From positions 44,535 through 108,534 of the forward strand of contig JAYRRR010000077.1 in NCBI GenBank assembly GCA_041910015.1: a stretch of DNA of 64,000 nt. The letters are read 5' to 3'. How positions within the stretch are numbered: the stretch's first letter is position 1; every line of letters starts with the position of its first letter. Of the stretch, positions 42,515 through 50,972 are shown one piece after another. The translations under genes were made by a program, and so were the position numbers. Source of the stretch: RPQJ01 sp041910015 (GTDB taxonomy: Bacteria; Pseudomonadota; Gammaproteobacteria; Steroidobacterales; Steroidobacteraceae). The notes under the pieces are model-generated. The model saw only the letters and a list, made by a program, of their open reading frames with translations, was not told the origin of the DNA and did not search any database.

Positions 42515-43321
42515 CTATTTCCCGCGCAGGTCGGGCGGCACGTGCGGCCCGATGCAGGCGACGAGCGCGTCGAAGACCTTGGGTGTGCCGGCCGCGACGT
42601 GACCGCCCTGGGTGTACGTCGCGCCGGTCAGCGTGCCGATGCGGCCGCCGGCTTCCGTGATCAGCAGCGTGCCCGCGGCCGTGTCCCAGGCGCTCAGGCC
42701 GATTTCCCAGAAGCCGTCGGTACGCCCCGCGGCGACGTAGGCGAGGTCGAGCGACGCGGCGCCCGGCCGGCGGATGCCCGCCGTTGCGGACATCACGGCC
42801 TTGAGCATGGCCATATAGTCGTCGATCCAGCGGGCGTTGGCGCGGTAGGGAAAGCCCGTCCCGATCAGCGCACCGTCGAGCGTCGTCTGCCTGCTCACGC
42901 GGATGCGCCGGCCGTCGAGCTGCGCGCCGTAGCCGCGCGATGCCGTGAAGAGTTCCTGCCGCATCGGGTCGTACACGACCGCGTGCTCCAGGCGCCCGCG
43001 GACCTCGACGGCGATCGAGACGGCGAACTGCGGAAAACCGTGCAGGAAATTCGTCGTGCCGTCGAGCGGGTCGATGATCCAGATCACCTCGTCGCCGCCG
43101 CTGCGGCCCGTTTCCTCGCCGAGGAAGCCATGGTCCGGGTAGGCGCGGCGCACCGTCTCGATGATGTCGCGCTCGGCCGCCTGGTCGATCTCGGAGACGA
43201 AGTCGTTGCGGCCCTTCGCCTGGACGCTGAGTGTCGGCACGCGATCGACGTTGCGCACGATCAGGTCGCCCGCGCGACGGGCGGCGCGGACGGCGATGTT
43301 GAGCAAGGGCTGCATGGTCAT
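42515..43321 (-). CDS. suhB: Inositol-1-monophosphatase SuhB
   Basis: 268 residues. The metal-binding motifs are complete: DPLDGTTNFLHGFP near 87-100 (Asp-x-x-Asp-Gly-Thr), GEETGRSGGDE before it, and LSAWDTAAGTLLITEAGG near 215. The enzyme dephosphorylates inositol-1-phosphate and in E. coli also takes part in rRNA transcription antitermination. An internal ATG at 43315 (MQPLLNIAVRAA) fits E. coli better than the first ATG. It diverges from trmJ, as in E. coli. Confidence 0.93.
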   Translation of the reverse strand: MTMQPLLNIAVRAARRAGDLIVRNVDRVPTLSVQAKGRNDFVSEIDQAAERDIIETVRRAYPDHGFLGEETGRSGGDEVIWIIDPLDGTTNFLHGFPQFAVSIAVEVRGRLEHAVVYDPMRQELFTASRGYGAQLDGRRIRVSRQTTLDGALIGTGFPYRANARWIDDYMAMLKAVMSATAGIRRPGAASLDLAYVAAGRTDGFWEIGLSAWDTAAGTLLITEAGGRIGTLTGATYTQGGHVAAGTPKVFDALVACIGPHVPPDLRGK

Positions 43322-43394
43322 GCGGCGTCCTCGGGCACGGGTGACGGGCGGCGGCTGGAAAAGAGCGGCGCGAGGCGGGCCCGCGCAAGCCCGC

Positions 43395-43400
43395 TAGAAT
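43395..43400 (+). promoter_or_regulatory. -10-like hexamer immediately before trmJ
   Basis: TAGAAT ends only eight bases before the trmJ ATG. If used, transcription would start at or next to the start codon, giving a leaderless mRNA. No -35 is recognisable. Confidence 0.35.
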
Positions 43401-43408
43401 ACCAGAGC

Positions 43409-44170
43409 ATGCCGATTCGCATCGTACTGGTCCGCCCCTCGCACCCCGGCAACGTCGGCTCGGCGGCGCGTGCCATGAAGACGATGGGACTCGACTCGCT
43501 CTGGCTCGTCGCGCCCGAGCGGTTTCCGGCGAGCGAGGCGACCGTGATGGCGGCGGGTGCGGACGACCTGCTGCAGCGTGCGCGCACCGTGCCGGACGTC
43601 CGCACGGCGGTCGCCGATTGCGGCCTCGTCGTCGGCACGACGGCGCGGGGTCGCCATCTGGCGTGGCGCATCGTCGAGCCGCGCGCGGCGGCGCGCGAAA
43701 TCGCCGCGGCGGCGCAGGCGAGCGAGGTCGCGATCCTGTTCGGCAATGAACGCGCGGGTCTCGACAACGACGAACTGCAGCTCTGTCACACGCTGCTCAC
43801 GATCCCGACCGGCTCGGTCTACGCTTCGCTCAATCTCGCCATGGCCGTCCAGGTCGTGGCCTACGAGGTCTGTCTCGCGCAGCGCGATCGTGCGGGCGGT
43901 GCCCCGACCCGTGGCGAGGGGCCCGTGCCGCTCGCGAACGTGCGGGAGATGGAGCAGTTCTATGCGCACCTCGCGCAGGTGCTCGACGAGATCGACTTCC
44001 GTGATCGCACCGGTTCCGGCCAGCTGATGGCCCGGCTGCGGCGGCTGTTTCAGCGCACGGTGCTCGACCAGAACGAGATGAACATCCTGCGCGGCATCCT
44101 GACCGCGGTGCAGGGTCGGCGCCGGCGCGCCGGCGCCCCGCAGGTGCGCGCGGAAGGGACGGGGCCGTGA
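43409..44170 (+). CDS. trmJ: tRNA (cytidine/uridine-32-2'-O)-methyltransferase TrmJ
   Basis: 253 residues with the SpoU knot fold: LVRPSHPGNVGSAARAMKTMG (seen from residue 6 on), LFGNERAGL and IPTGSVYASLNLAMAVQVVAYE, the three SpoU motifs, plus a C-terminal helical extension typical of TrmJ. It methylates the 2'-OH of residue 32 in several tRNAs. No Shine-Dalgarno sequence is evident. The stop overlaps the GTG start of the next gene. In E. coli trmJ sits directly before iscRSUA, which matches the position of the desulfurase fusion here. Confidence 0.92.
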   Translation: MPIRIVLVRPSHPGNVGSAARAMKTMGLDSLWLVAPERFPASEATVMAAGADDLLQRARTVPDVRTAVADCGLVVGTTARGRHLAWRIVEPRAAAREIAAAAQASEVAILFGNERAGLDNDELQLCHTLLTIPTGSVYASLNLAMAVQVVAYEVCLAQRDRAGGAPTRGEGPVPLANVREMEQFYAHLAQVLDEIDFRDRTGSGQLMARLRRLFQRTVLDQNEMNILRGILTAVQGRRRRAGAPQVRAEGTGP

Positions 44171-45750
44171 GCGTGCGGCGCTTCGTCTATCTCGACAACG
44201 CCGCGACGACGCCGGTCGATCCGCGCGTGATCGCCGAGATGACGGCCTGTCTCGGCCCGGACGGAGTGTTCGCCAACGCTTCGGCCGTCACGCACCGGGC
44301 CGGGCGTGCCGCCACTGCGCTGGTCGAGCGCGCCCGTGTCGAGGTGGCCGCGCTGGTCGGCGCCGAACCCGGACAGGTGATCTTCACCTCGGGCGCCACG
44401 GAGTCGGACAACCTCGCGTTGCTCGGCGCCGTGCGCTTCCGGCGCGATCGCGCGCAGCGACACGTCGTGACCTCGCGAACCGAACACCCGGCCGTGCTCG
44501 ACGCGTGCCGTCAGCTCGAGCGCGAGGGCGCGTCCGTCACGTACCTGAAGCCCGACGCCGACGGCATCGTTGCTCCACAACAGGTAGCGGACGCGCTGCG
44601 GCCCGAGACGCTGCTCGTCTCGATCATGCACGTCAACAACGAGATCGGCGTGGCACAGGACGTGGGTGCCATCGGGCGGCTGTGTCGCGAGCGCGGCGTG
44701 CTGTTCCACGTCGACGCCGCGCAGGGCGCCGGCAAGCTCGATCTCGACGTGCAGCGCGACGGCATCGACCTGCTCGCGCTCACGGCGCACAAGGTGCACG
44801 GCCCGAAGGGCGTCGGCGCGCTGTGCGTGCGGCGCGAGCCACGGGTCGGACTCGTGCCGCTGCAGTTCGGCGGTGGACAGGAACGCAGCCTCCGCTCGGG
44901 GACGCTGCCGACCCACCAGATCGTCGGCATGGGCGCGGCGTACCGGATCGCCCGCGAGCAGATGTCCGAGGACGCGGCGCGGATCGCAGCGCTGCGCGAT
45001 GGTCTCTGGCGCCGACTCGCGGAGTTGCCGGGTCTGTGGTTGAACGGCCACGCCACGCGACGCGTTGCCGGCATCCTGAGCGTCTCCGTCGACGGCGTCG
45101 AAGGCGAAGCGCTGCTGCTCGCGCTCGACGACCTGGCGGTGTCATCGGGCTCCGCGTGCGCCAGCACGCATGCCCAGCCGTCATACGTGCTGCGCTCGCT
45201 CGGACGCAGCGACCGTCTCGCACAGAGCTCGCTGCGTCTGAGTCTCGGCCGTTTCACGACGGCTGACGACGTCGATTACGCCGCGGAGCGGATCCGCGGG
45301 GAAGTCCTGCGGCTGCGCGCATGCCGGGCGCGGCCGTGTCCGCAGCGACCGGAATCGTCCGACGACGCGCGTTATGGGGCCGAGGTCCGTCGTCGGTTCC
45401 GGGCGTTGCCCGGCGCCGGGCGGCTCGAGCCGTCGCGAGAGGTGTTTTCGGGCAGGGCTGGCGACCGCGAGCAGGGCTGCGACGTCGAACTGCAGTTCGA
45501 GCTGAACGGGGACCGCATCGGTGCCGCGGCATTCACGGCTTTCGGCTGTCCGCACCTGCTGGCCGCGGCGTCGTGGCTCATCGAGCAGGTCCGCGGCTGG
45601 GATCGCGATGCGCTGGCTGCGTGGGACTGGCAGGAGGCGGCGCGGGTGCTGGACATTCCCGCCGCCAAGTTCGGGCGCTTGCTCACGCTTCAGGACGCCG
45701 CGCGCGACGCGGCCCGGAACTGGCCCGGCGAGCCCGGGTCTACGGTGTAG
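44167..45750 (+). CDS. Cysteine desulfurase fused to an IscU-like scaffold domain
   Basis: 527 residues. Residues 1 to about 385 are a NifS/IscS-type desulfurase: YLDNAATTPVDPRV, HVDAAQGAGK, THAKVHGPKG-like TAHKVHGPKG with the PLP lysine Lys209, and the active cysteine Cys331 in SSGSACAST. Residues about 405-520 align with IscU: Cys438 and Cys461 match E. coli Cys37 and Cys63, and KFGRLLTLQDA matches KIHCSILAEDA, but the third ligand (Cys106) is Arg504. The GTG start overlaps the trmJ stop. An IscA-type gene follows after 36 bases. The fusion would supply sulfur directly to a scaffold, but cluster binding there is doubtful. Confidence 0.85.
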   Translation: MSVRRFVYLDNAATTPVDPRVIAEMTACLGPDGVFANASAVTHRAGRAATALVERARVEVAALVGAEPGQVIFTSGATESDNLALLGAVRFRRDRAQRHVVTSRTEHPAVLDACRQLEREGASVTYLKPDADGIVAPQQVADALRPETLLVSIMHVNNEIGVAQDVGAIGRLCRERGVLFHVDAAQGAGKLDLDVQRDGIDLLALTAHKVHGPKGVGALCVRREPRVGLVPLQFGGGQERSLRSGTLPTHQIVGMGAAYRIAREQMSEDAARIAALRDGLWRRLAELPGLWLNGHATRRVAGILSVSVDGVEGEALLLALDDLAVSSGSACASTHAQPSYVLRSLGRSDRLAQSSLRLSLGRFTTADDVDYAAERIRGEVLRLRACRARPCPQRPESSDDARYGAEVRRRFRALPGAGRLEPSREVFSGRAGDREQGCDVELQFELNGDRIGAAAFTAFGCPHLLAAASWLIEQVRGWDRDALAAWDWQEAARVLDIPAAKFGRLLTLQDAARDAARNWPGEPGSTV

Positions 45751-45786
45751 AATTTCGCGCGGCTGGTCTCGCAAGGATTCCTGCAC

Positions 45787-46110
45787 ATGTCGATTTCCCT
45801 GACTCCCTCCGCTGCCGAACGCGTCCGCTCGTTCATGGCGAACCGCGGCCAGGGCGTCGGTCTGCGTCTCGGCGTCAAGCAGACGGGTTGTTCCGGGTAC
45901 GCCTATGTCGTGAGCTATGCCGATGAAATCGGCGCGACCGACGTTGTGTTCGACGCCGCCGGTGTCAAGGTGGTCGTGGACCGCGCGAGCCTGCAATACG
46001 TCGACGGTACGGAGATCGACTTCGTCCGCACGGGGCTCAACGAGGCCTTCAGGTTCCGCAACCCGAACGTCAAGGGCGAATGCGGCTGCGGCGAGAGCTT
46101 CAACGTCTGA
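45787..46110 (+). CDS. iscA: IscA/ErpA-type iron-sulfur carrier
   Basis: 107 residues with the three conserved cysteines of the A-type carriers: one in KQTGCSGYAY (about residue 36) and two in GECGCGESF near the end. A-type carriers receive [2Fe-2S] clusters from the scaffold and pass [4Fe-4S] to target enzymes. It lies 36 bases behind the desulfurase fusion; TAGAAT at 45748-45753 might be a -10 element for it. The choice of iscA over erpA rests on the isc-like context. Nothing resembling hscB, hscA or fdx follows; ndk is next. Confidence 0.9.
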   Translation: MSISLTPSAAERVRSFMANRGQGVGLRLGVKQTGCSGYAYVVSYADEIGATDVVFDAAGVKVVVDRASLQYVDGTEIDFVRTGLNEAFRFRNPNVKGECGCGESFNV

Positions 46111-46236
46111 CGCGCGACCGCGCCAGGCAGGCCTGGGCAGGGCAATCCTGACTACCCGTCCCGGAACGGGGCTGCGCGGGCCCCCGGGGCAGGGTCGGCA
46201 GACTCCTGCGTAACTGCCCGTCCGGGCTAAGGTTTC

Positions 46237-46265
46237 TTGGCCGCCCCGGTGCGGCCGGGTATACT
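46237..46265 (+). promoter_or_regulatory. Sigma-70-type promoter for ndk
   Basis: TTGGCC (46237-46242), a 17-base spacer and TATACT (46260-46265), 123 bases upstream of the ndk ATG. Just before it the 278-base iscA-ndk gap holds a short GC hairpin (CCCGT/ACGGG near 46158-46173) and otherwise nothing I can name. Confidence 0.55.
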
Positions 46266-46388
46266 GTGACGTTATCTTTTCGGTCGGCCGGGTCGCCGGC
46301 GCCCGCACCCGTGCGGGCCCGTGCCACAGGGCCGCCTTTCCCGTGGCGGCGGGCCGGGCCCGCGAATCAAGCATCCCAAGGATCCTCA

Positions 46389-46814
46389 ATGTCCCTCGAA
46401 CGCACGCTTTCCATCGTCAAGCCGGACGGAGTCAGGAAGAACGTCATCGGCGACGTCTACGGTCGCTTCGAAAAGGCCGGCCTCCGGGTCGTCGCAGCGC
46501 GCATGATGCGTCTCTCGCGGGCGCAGGCCGAGGCGTTCTACGGCGTCCACCGCGAGCGTCCGTTCTTCAAGGACCTCTGTGCCTACATGACCTCGGGCCC
46601 CGTCATGGTGCAGGTGCTCGAAGGCGAGGGTGCCGTGGCGAAGAACCGCGACATCATGGGCGCCACCGATCCGAAGAAGGCCGCTCCGGGCACGATCCGC
46701 GCCGATCTCGCCGACAGCATCGAGGCCAACGTCGTGCACGGCTCGGACAGCCTCGAGAATGCCGCACGCGAGGTGGCGTTCTTTTTCGCCGAGACGGAAA
46801 TCTGCCCGCGCTGA
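46389..46814 (+). CDS. ndk: Nucleoside diphosphate kinase
   Basis: 141 residues, the usual length. N-terminal RTLSIVKPDGV, the RPFFKDL segment, and the active-site histidine in NVVHGSDSLENAAREV near residue 117 are all present. The enzyme transfers the gamma phosphate between nucleoside di- and triphosphates. AAGGAT precedes the ATG. It starts the conserved ndk-rlmN-pilW-rodZ array. Confidence 0.96.
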   Translation: MSLERTLSIVKPDGVRKNVIGDVYGRFEKAGLRVVAARMMRLSRAQAEAFYGVHRERPFFKDLCAYMTSGPVMVQVLEGEGAVAKNRDIMGATDPKKAAPGTIRADLADSIEANVVHGSDSLENAAREVAFFFAETEICPR

Positions 46815-46856
46815 GGCGCAGGGGCACTCGGGCCGCCGCGCGCGGTCCAAGCCGGC

Positions 46857-47975
46857 ATGAGCGAAACGACGCCGCATGAACGCACCAACCTGCTGGGCCT
46901 GACGCGGTCCGGCCTGGAGGCATTCGTCGTCGCGATGGGCGAGAAGCCGTTTCGCGCCCGGCAGCTGTACAAGTGGATCTACAAGCGCGCGGTCGGCGAC
47001 TTCGACGCGATGACGGACCTCCGCAAGGACTTCCGCCGTCGGCTCGCCGAGGTCGCGGAACTGCGCACGCCCGAGATCCTCGGGACGCAGGTGTCGGCCG
47101 ACGGCACCCGCAAGTGGGTCCTGCGGTTCGAGGGCGGCCAGGCGATCGAGGCGGTCTTCATCCCGGAGCCGGGGCGCGGCACGCTGTGCATCTCGAGCCA
47201 GGTCGGTTGCCAGATGGACTGCGGGTTCTGCGCGACCGGCGCGCAGGGCTTCAATCGCAACCTGTCGACCGCGGAGATCGTGGGCCAGGTCTGGCTCGCG
47301 AACCGCGAACTCGGGTATTCGCCCGACGGCGACCGCGTCATCACCAACGTCGTCTTCATGGGCATGGGCGAGCCCCTCGCCAACTACCGCAACGTGGTTC
47401 CCGCCGCCGAGATCATGATGGACGACCTGGGGCTCGATCTGTCGCGCCGCCGCGTCACGATCAGCACGTCGGGTCTGGTGCCGCAGATGTATCGCATCGC
47501 CGACGAGACCAACGTCGCGCTCGCCGTCTCGCTGCATGCCCCGAACGACGAACTGCGCAGCGAAATCGTCCCGATCAATCGGCGTCACCCTATCAAGGAT
47601 CTGCTCGAGGCCTGTTGGCACTATGTCGAGAAGCAGAATGCGCGCGGCGTTACCTTTGCGTATGTGATGCTCGACGGCTACAACGACCGGCCCGAGCATG
47701 CGCGGGAACTCGTGCAGATCCTGCACGGGCACCCGGCCAAGGTGAACCTGATCCCGTTCAATCCGTTCCCCGGCACGCGCTTCCAACGCTCGTCCGACGC
47801 GGCCGTCGAGCGTTTCCGCGACATCCTGATCAAGGGCGGCGTCATGGCGACCATCCGGCGCACGCGCGGCGACGACATCGACGCGGCGTGCGGCCAGCTC
47901 GCGGGCCGCGTGAACGACCGCGTCATGAACCGGCTCCGCGACAAGCGGTTCCCGACCGAGGAGGTGCGCGCATGA
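46857..47975 (+). CDS. rlmN: Dual-specificity 23S rRNA/tRNA m2A methyltransferase RlmN
   Basis: 372 residues. The radical-SAM cluster motif CQMDCGFCATG is near residue 119; the methyl-carrying cysteine is in DIDAACGQLAG near 345-350, and the other catalytic cysteine is retained (IRRTRGDD context). It methylates A2503 of 23S rRNA and A37 of some tRNAs. The stop overlaps the pilW start (ATGA). Confidence 0.95.
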   Translation: MSETTPHERTNLLGLTRSGLEAFVVAMGEKPFRARQLYKWIYKRAVGDFDAMTDLRKDFRRRLAEVAELRTPEILGTQVSADGTRKWVLRFEGGQAIEAVFIPEPGRGTLCISSQVGCQMDCGFCATGAQGFNRNLSTAEIVGQVWLANRELGYSPDGDRVITNVVFMGMGEPLANYRNVVPAAEIMMDDLGLDLSRRRVTISTSGLVPQMYRIADETNVALAVSLHAPNDELRSEIVPINRRHPIKDLLEACWHYVEKQNARGVTFAYVMLDGYNDRPEHARELVQILHGHPAKVNLIPFNPFPGTRFQRSSDAAVERFRDILIKGGVMATIRRTRGDDIDAACGQLAGRVNDRVMNRLRDKRFPTEEVRA

Positions 47976-48733
47976 ACCGCAGGATGCTGTGCTTCGCGGC
48001 CATCGCCATGTCGATGCTGACGGTCTCGACGACGGCCGTCGCGGCGGCGCAGAAGGATCTCGACCAGGCGGCGGTGGCGAACACCCAGCTGGCGCTCGCC
48101 TACATGAAGGAAGGCGACCTCGCTTCCGCACGCGACAAGATCGAGAAGGCGCTGCAGCAGAACCCACACACGGCGCGGACGCAGATGGCCGCAGGCTTCA
48201 TCTACGACCGCCTCAACGACCGGCGCAAGGCGCAGAGCCACTTCGAGCAGGCAGTGCGCCTCGGCAAGGATGATCCCGAAGTGCTCAACAACGCGGCCGT
48301 GTTCTTCTGCCGTACCGGCGATTTCGAGCGCGGGGAGCAGTACCTGCTCCAGGCGGCGACGAGCGCGCTCTACCGGACACCCGACGTCGCCTATGCGAAC
48401 GCAGGCCGCTGCGCGCGCGCGGATGCGCGGCCCAAGGAGGCGGAGCAGTACTTCCGCAAGGCTCTCGCGGTGAACCCCAAGCAGCCGGATGCGCTGCTGC
48501 AGATGGCCGAACTCGCGCTCGCGAACGGCAACGGCATGCAGGCACGCGCGTTCCTCGAGCGCCGCGATGCGGTCGCGCCTGCCACGGCGTCGACGCTGAT
48601 GCTCGGCCGTCGAATCGAACTGGCGCTCGGCGATTCGCAACAGGCGCAGCGTCTGGCGCAGCGCATCAAGAGCGAGTTCCCGACGTCGGCGGAGGCGGGG
48701 CAGCTGTTCGACGAGGAACGGGCCGGGCCATGA
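47972..48733 (+). CDS. pilW: Type IV pilus biogenesis TPR protein PilW/PilF
   Basis: 253 residues with an N-terminal signal (1 to about 25) and five to six tetratricopeptide repeats, e.g. AYMKEGDLASARDKIEKALQQNP and YFRKALAVNPKQPDALLQMAELAL. Its place between rlmN and rodZ is that of pilW/pilF in many gammaproteobacteria, where the protein is the pilotin for secretin PilQ. The known pilotins are lipoproteins, but here the signal ends TAVAAAQ with no lipobox cysteine, so the protein may be soluble in the periplasm. Both ends overlap neighbours by ATGA. Confidence 0.85.
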   Translation: MNRRMLCFAAIAMSMLTVSTTAVAAAQKDLDQAAVANTQLALAYMKEGDLASARDKIEKALQQNPHTARTQMAAGFIYDRLNDRRKAQSHFEQAVRLGKDDPEVLNNAAVFFCRTGDFERGEQYLLQAATSALYRTPDVAYANAGRCARADARPKEAEQYFRKALAVNPKQPDALLQMAELALANGNGMQARAFLERRDAVAPATASTLMLGRRIELALGDSQQAQRLAQRIKSEFPTSAEAGQLFDEERAGP

Positions 48734-49617
48734 CCGCGCCGGGCGAGGAGGTCACCGAGCTCCCGTCGAGCCCGGGCGCACGTCTGCGGCGCGAGCGCGA
48801 GGCACGCGGCCTCAGCGAGCAGCAGGCCGCGGAGGCACTGAATCTCGATTCCACGGTCATCACCGTTCTCGAGGCGAACGATTTCGGCGCACTGGGCGCG
48901 CCGGTGTTCGTCAAGGGTCACCTGCGGCGTTACGCCAATCTGCTCGCGCTGGGCGAGGACGAGATCATCGGCGCCTACGAGCGCTCCAGGCAGCAGCTCG
49001 GCGAGCCGACGCTCGTCCCGAAGGCGCGGCTCGAAATGGCGCCCGTTCGCAGTCGCCCGCGCTGGCCTTGGGTCGTCGGCGGGACAGCGGCGTTCCTGGT
49101 GGCCGCGGCGCTGCTGGCATACGTTTCGGAGAACGGCCTGCCGTGGTCGGCCGCGCCGGCCGATGAACCCGCAGCCGAAGTGTCGTTGCCCGGTGCACCA
49201 CCGGAGCCTTCGCATGCGCCGGCGGGGCGGGATGTCGGTGCGGCGAACGCAGCCGGCGAATCGACGGCGATGCCGGGTACGGCATCGGCCAGCGCGCCGG
49301 TGTCGGCCCCGACGGGGCCGACGACGGTCGCGTCCAAACCCGCGACTCCCATGGCGCCGCCGGCCGCGGGTCAGGTGACGCTGCAATTGCGCTTCAGTGC
49401 CGACTCCTGGGTCGAGATCTTCGACGGCTCCGGCCGGGCGGTGCTCTACGACCTGGGCAAGGCCGGCTCGGAGCGGACGCTGACGGCGACCGCACCGCTC
49501 AGCGTCACGCTCGGCAACGCGCCCGCCGTGACCGTTGCCGTCAATGGCCGTCCGCTGCCGCCGTCGCCGGGCGCGGTCGCGCGCTTCAGCATCGGCGCCG
49601 ACGGCGCCCTGCATTGA
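48730..49617 (+). CDS. rodZ: RodZ-like cytoskeletal protein (HTH_25 and DUF4115)
   Basis: 295 residues. The N-terminal helix-turn-helix domain (PGARLRREREARGLSEQQAAEALNL, about 14-75) normally contacts MreB. A basic juxtamembrane segment and one membrane helix (WPWVVGGTAAFLVAAALLAYV near 113-135) follow, then a Pro/Ala-rich linker and a periplasmic DUF4115 domain (LQLRFSADSWVEIFDGSGR). RodZ helps keep rod shape. hisS follows 28 bases later; the ispG gene found between them in E. coli is absent. Confidence 0.87.
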   Translation: MTAPGEEVTELPSSPGARLRREREARGLSEQQAAEALNLDSTVITVLEANDFGALGAPVFVKGHLRRYANLLALGEDEIIGAYERSRQQLGEPTLVPKARLEMAPVRSRPRWPWVVGGTAAFLVAAALLAYVSENGLPWSAAPADEPAAEVSLPGAPPEPSHAPAGRDVGAANAAGESTAMPGTASASAPVSAPTGPTTVASKPATPMAPPAAGQVTLQLRFSADSWVEIFDGSGRAVLYDLGKAGSERTLTATAPLSVTLGNAPAVTVAVNGRPLPPSPGAVARFSIGADGALH

Positions 49618-49645
49618 GCGTCGCCACAGCGAGCATCCAGAGACG

Positions 49646-50929
49646 ATGAGCGAAACCCTGCAAGCCGTCCGCGGCATGAACGACGTGCTTCCCGACGAGT
49701 CGGCAGCATGGCAGCAACTGGAGCGCGTCGCGCGCGAGACATTCGCGCAGTACGGCTACCGTGAGATCCGGCTGCCGCTGCTCGAGCGCACCGAGCTTTT
49801 CAAGCGCTCGATCGGCGAGTTCACGGACATCGTCGAAAAGGAAATGTACACGTTCGAGGACCGCGGCGGCGACTCGCTGACGCTGCGTCCCGAGGCCACG
49901 GCCGGCGTCGTGCGTGCGGCGATCTCCAACGGCCTGCTGCACCACCAGCGGCAGAAGGTCTGGTGCATGGGCCCCATGTTCCGCTACGAGCGGCCGCAGA
50001 AGGGCCGCTACCGTCAGTTCCATCAGATCGACGCCGAGGCGCTCGGCTACGCCGGACCGGACGTCGACGCGGAACTGATCCTGATGACGGCGCGAATGTG
50101 GCGCCGCCTCGGCCTGCGCGGTCTGCGCCTGAACCTGAATTCACTGGGCACGGCGGAGTCGCGCGCGGTCTATCGTACGAAGCTGGTCGAGTACTTCCGC
50201 GCACACGCGGCCGCGCTCGACGCAGACAGCGTGCGTCGCCTCGATGGCAACCCGCTGCGCATCCTCGACAGCAAGAACCCGGCGATGGCCGGGATCATCC
50301 GCGGGGCGCCCTCGATCACCGACCATCTCGATCCCGGGTCGGCGGAGCATTTCGACGTGCTGGGCGCGCATCTGCGCGCGGCGGGCGTCGACTTCGTCGT
50401 CAATCCGCGACTCGTGCGCGGGCTCGACTACTATTCCCGCACGGTGTTCGAGTGGGTCACGACGGACCTCGGTTCGCAGGACGCCATCTGTTCGGGCGGG
50501 CGCTACGACGGGCTCGTCGCGCAACTGGGTGGCGAGCCGACGCCGGCCGTCGGCTGGGCGCTCGGCGAGGAGCGTATCGTCGAGCTCATGCGACTGCAGG
50601 GCCTCGTCGGCGACGAGGGCCGGCCGGACGTGTACCTGGTGCTCGCCGGCGCCGCTGCCGAGGCGCTCGGTCTGGGTCTCGCCGAACGCCTGCGCGATGC
50701 GGCGCCGGGGCTGCGCGTCGAGGTCAACTGCGGCGGCGGCGGCTTCAAGTCGCAGCTGAAGCGTGCGGACAAGAGCGGCGCGAGCTGCGCGGTGATCGTC
50801 GGCGACGACGAGGCGGCGCGCGGCGTGGCAGCGGTCAAACCGCTGCGCAGCGATGCCGGACAGCGTCAGGTTCCGGTCGGCGAGCTGCCGGCCGAACTCC
50901 TCCGGGTCATAGGCGGCGGCACGGCATAA
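49646..50929 (+). CDS. hisS: Histidyl-tRNA synthetase
   Basis: 427 residues, class II synthetase. Motif 1 region includes IRLPLLERTELFKRSIGE; motif 2 is FRYERPQKGRYRQFHQIDAE; the histidine-specific motifs are LVRGLDYYSRTVFE and SGGRYDGLVAQLGG, and motif 3 is VGWALGEERI. The C-terminal anticodon-binding domain carries NCGGGGFKSQLKRADKSGA. The ATG at 49646 matches other HisS N-termini (LQAVRGMNDVLP). Confidence 0.96.
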   Translation: MSETLQAVRGMNDVLPDESAAWQQLERVARETFAQYGYREIRLPLLERTELFKRSIGEFTDIVEKEMYTFEDRGGDSLTLRPEATAGVVRAAISNGLLHHQRQKVWCMGPMFRYERPQKGRYRQFHQIDAEALGYAGPDVDAELILMTARMWRRLGLRGLRLNLNSLGTAESRAVYRTKLVEYFRAHAAALDADSVRRLDGNPLRILDSKNPAMAGIIRGAPSITDHLDPGSAEHFDVLGAHLRAAGVDFVVNPRLVRGLDYYSRTVFEWVTTDLGSQDAICSGGRYDGLVAQLGGEPTPAVGWALGEERIVELMRLQGLVGDEGRPDVYLVLAGAAAEALGLGLAERLRDAAPGLRVEVNCGGGGFKSQLKRADKSGASCAVIVGDDEAARGVAAVKPLRSDAGQRQVPVGELPAELLRVIGGGTA

Positions 50930-50972
50930 TCGGACAGTGACGCGGCCGTGTGCGGCCGCCGTGGAGAGCGAC

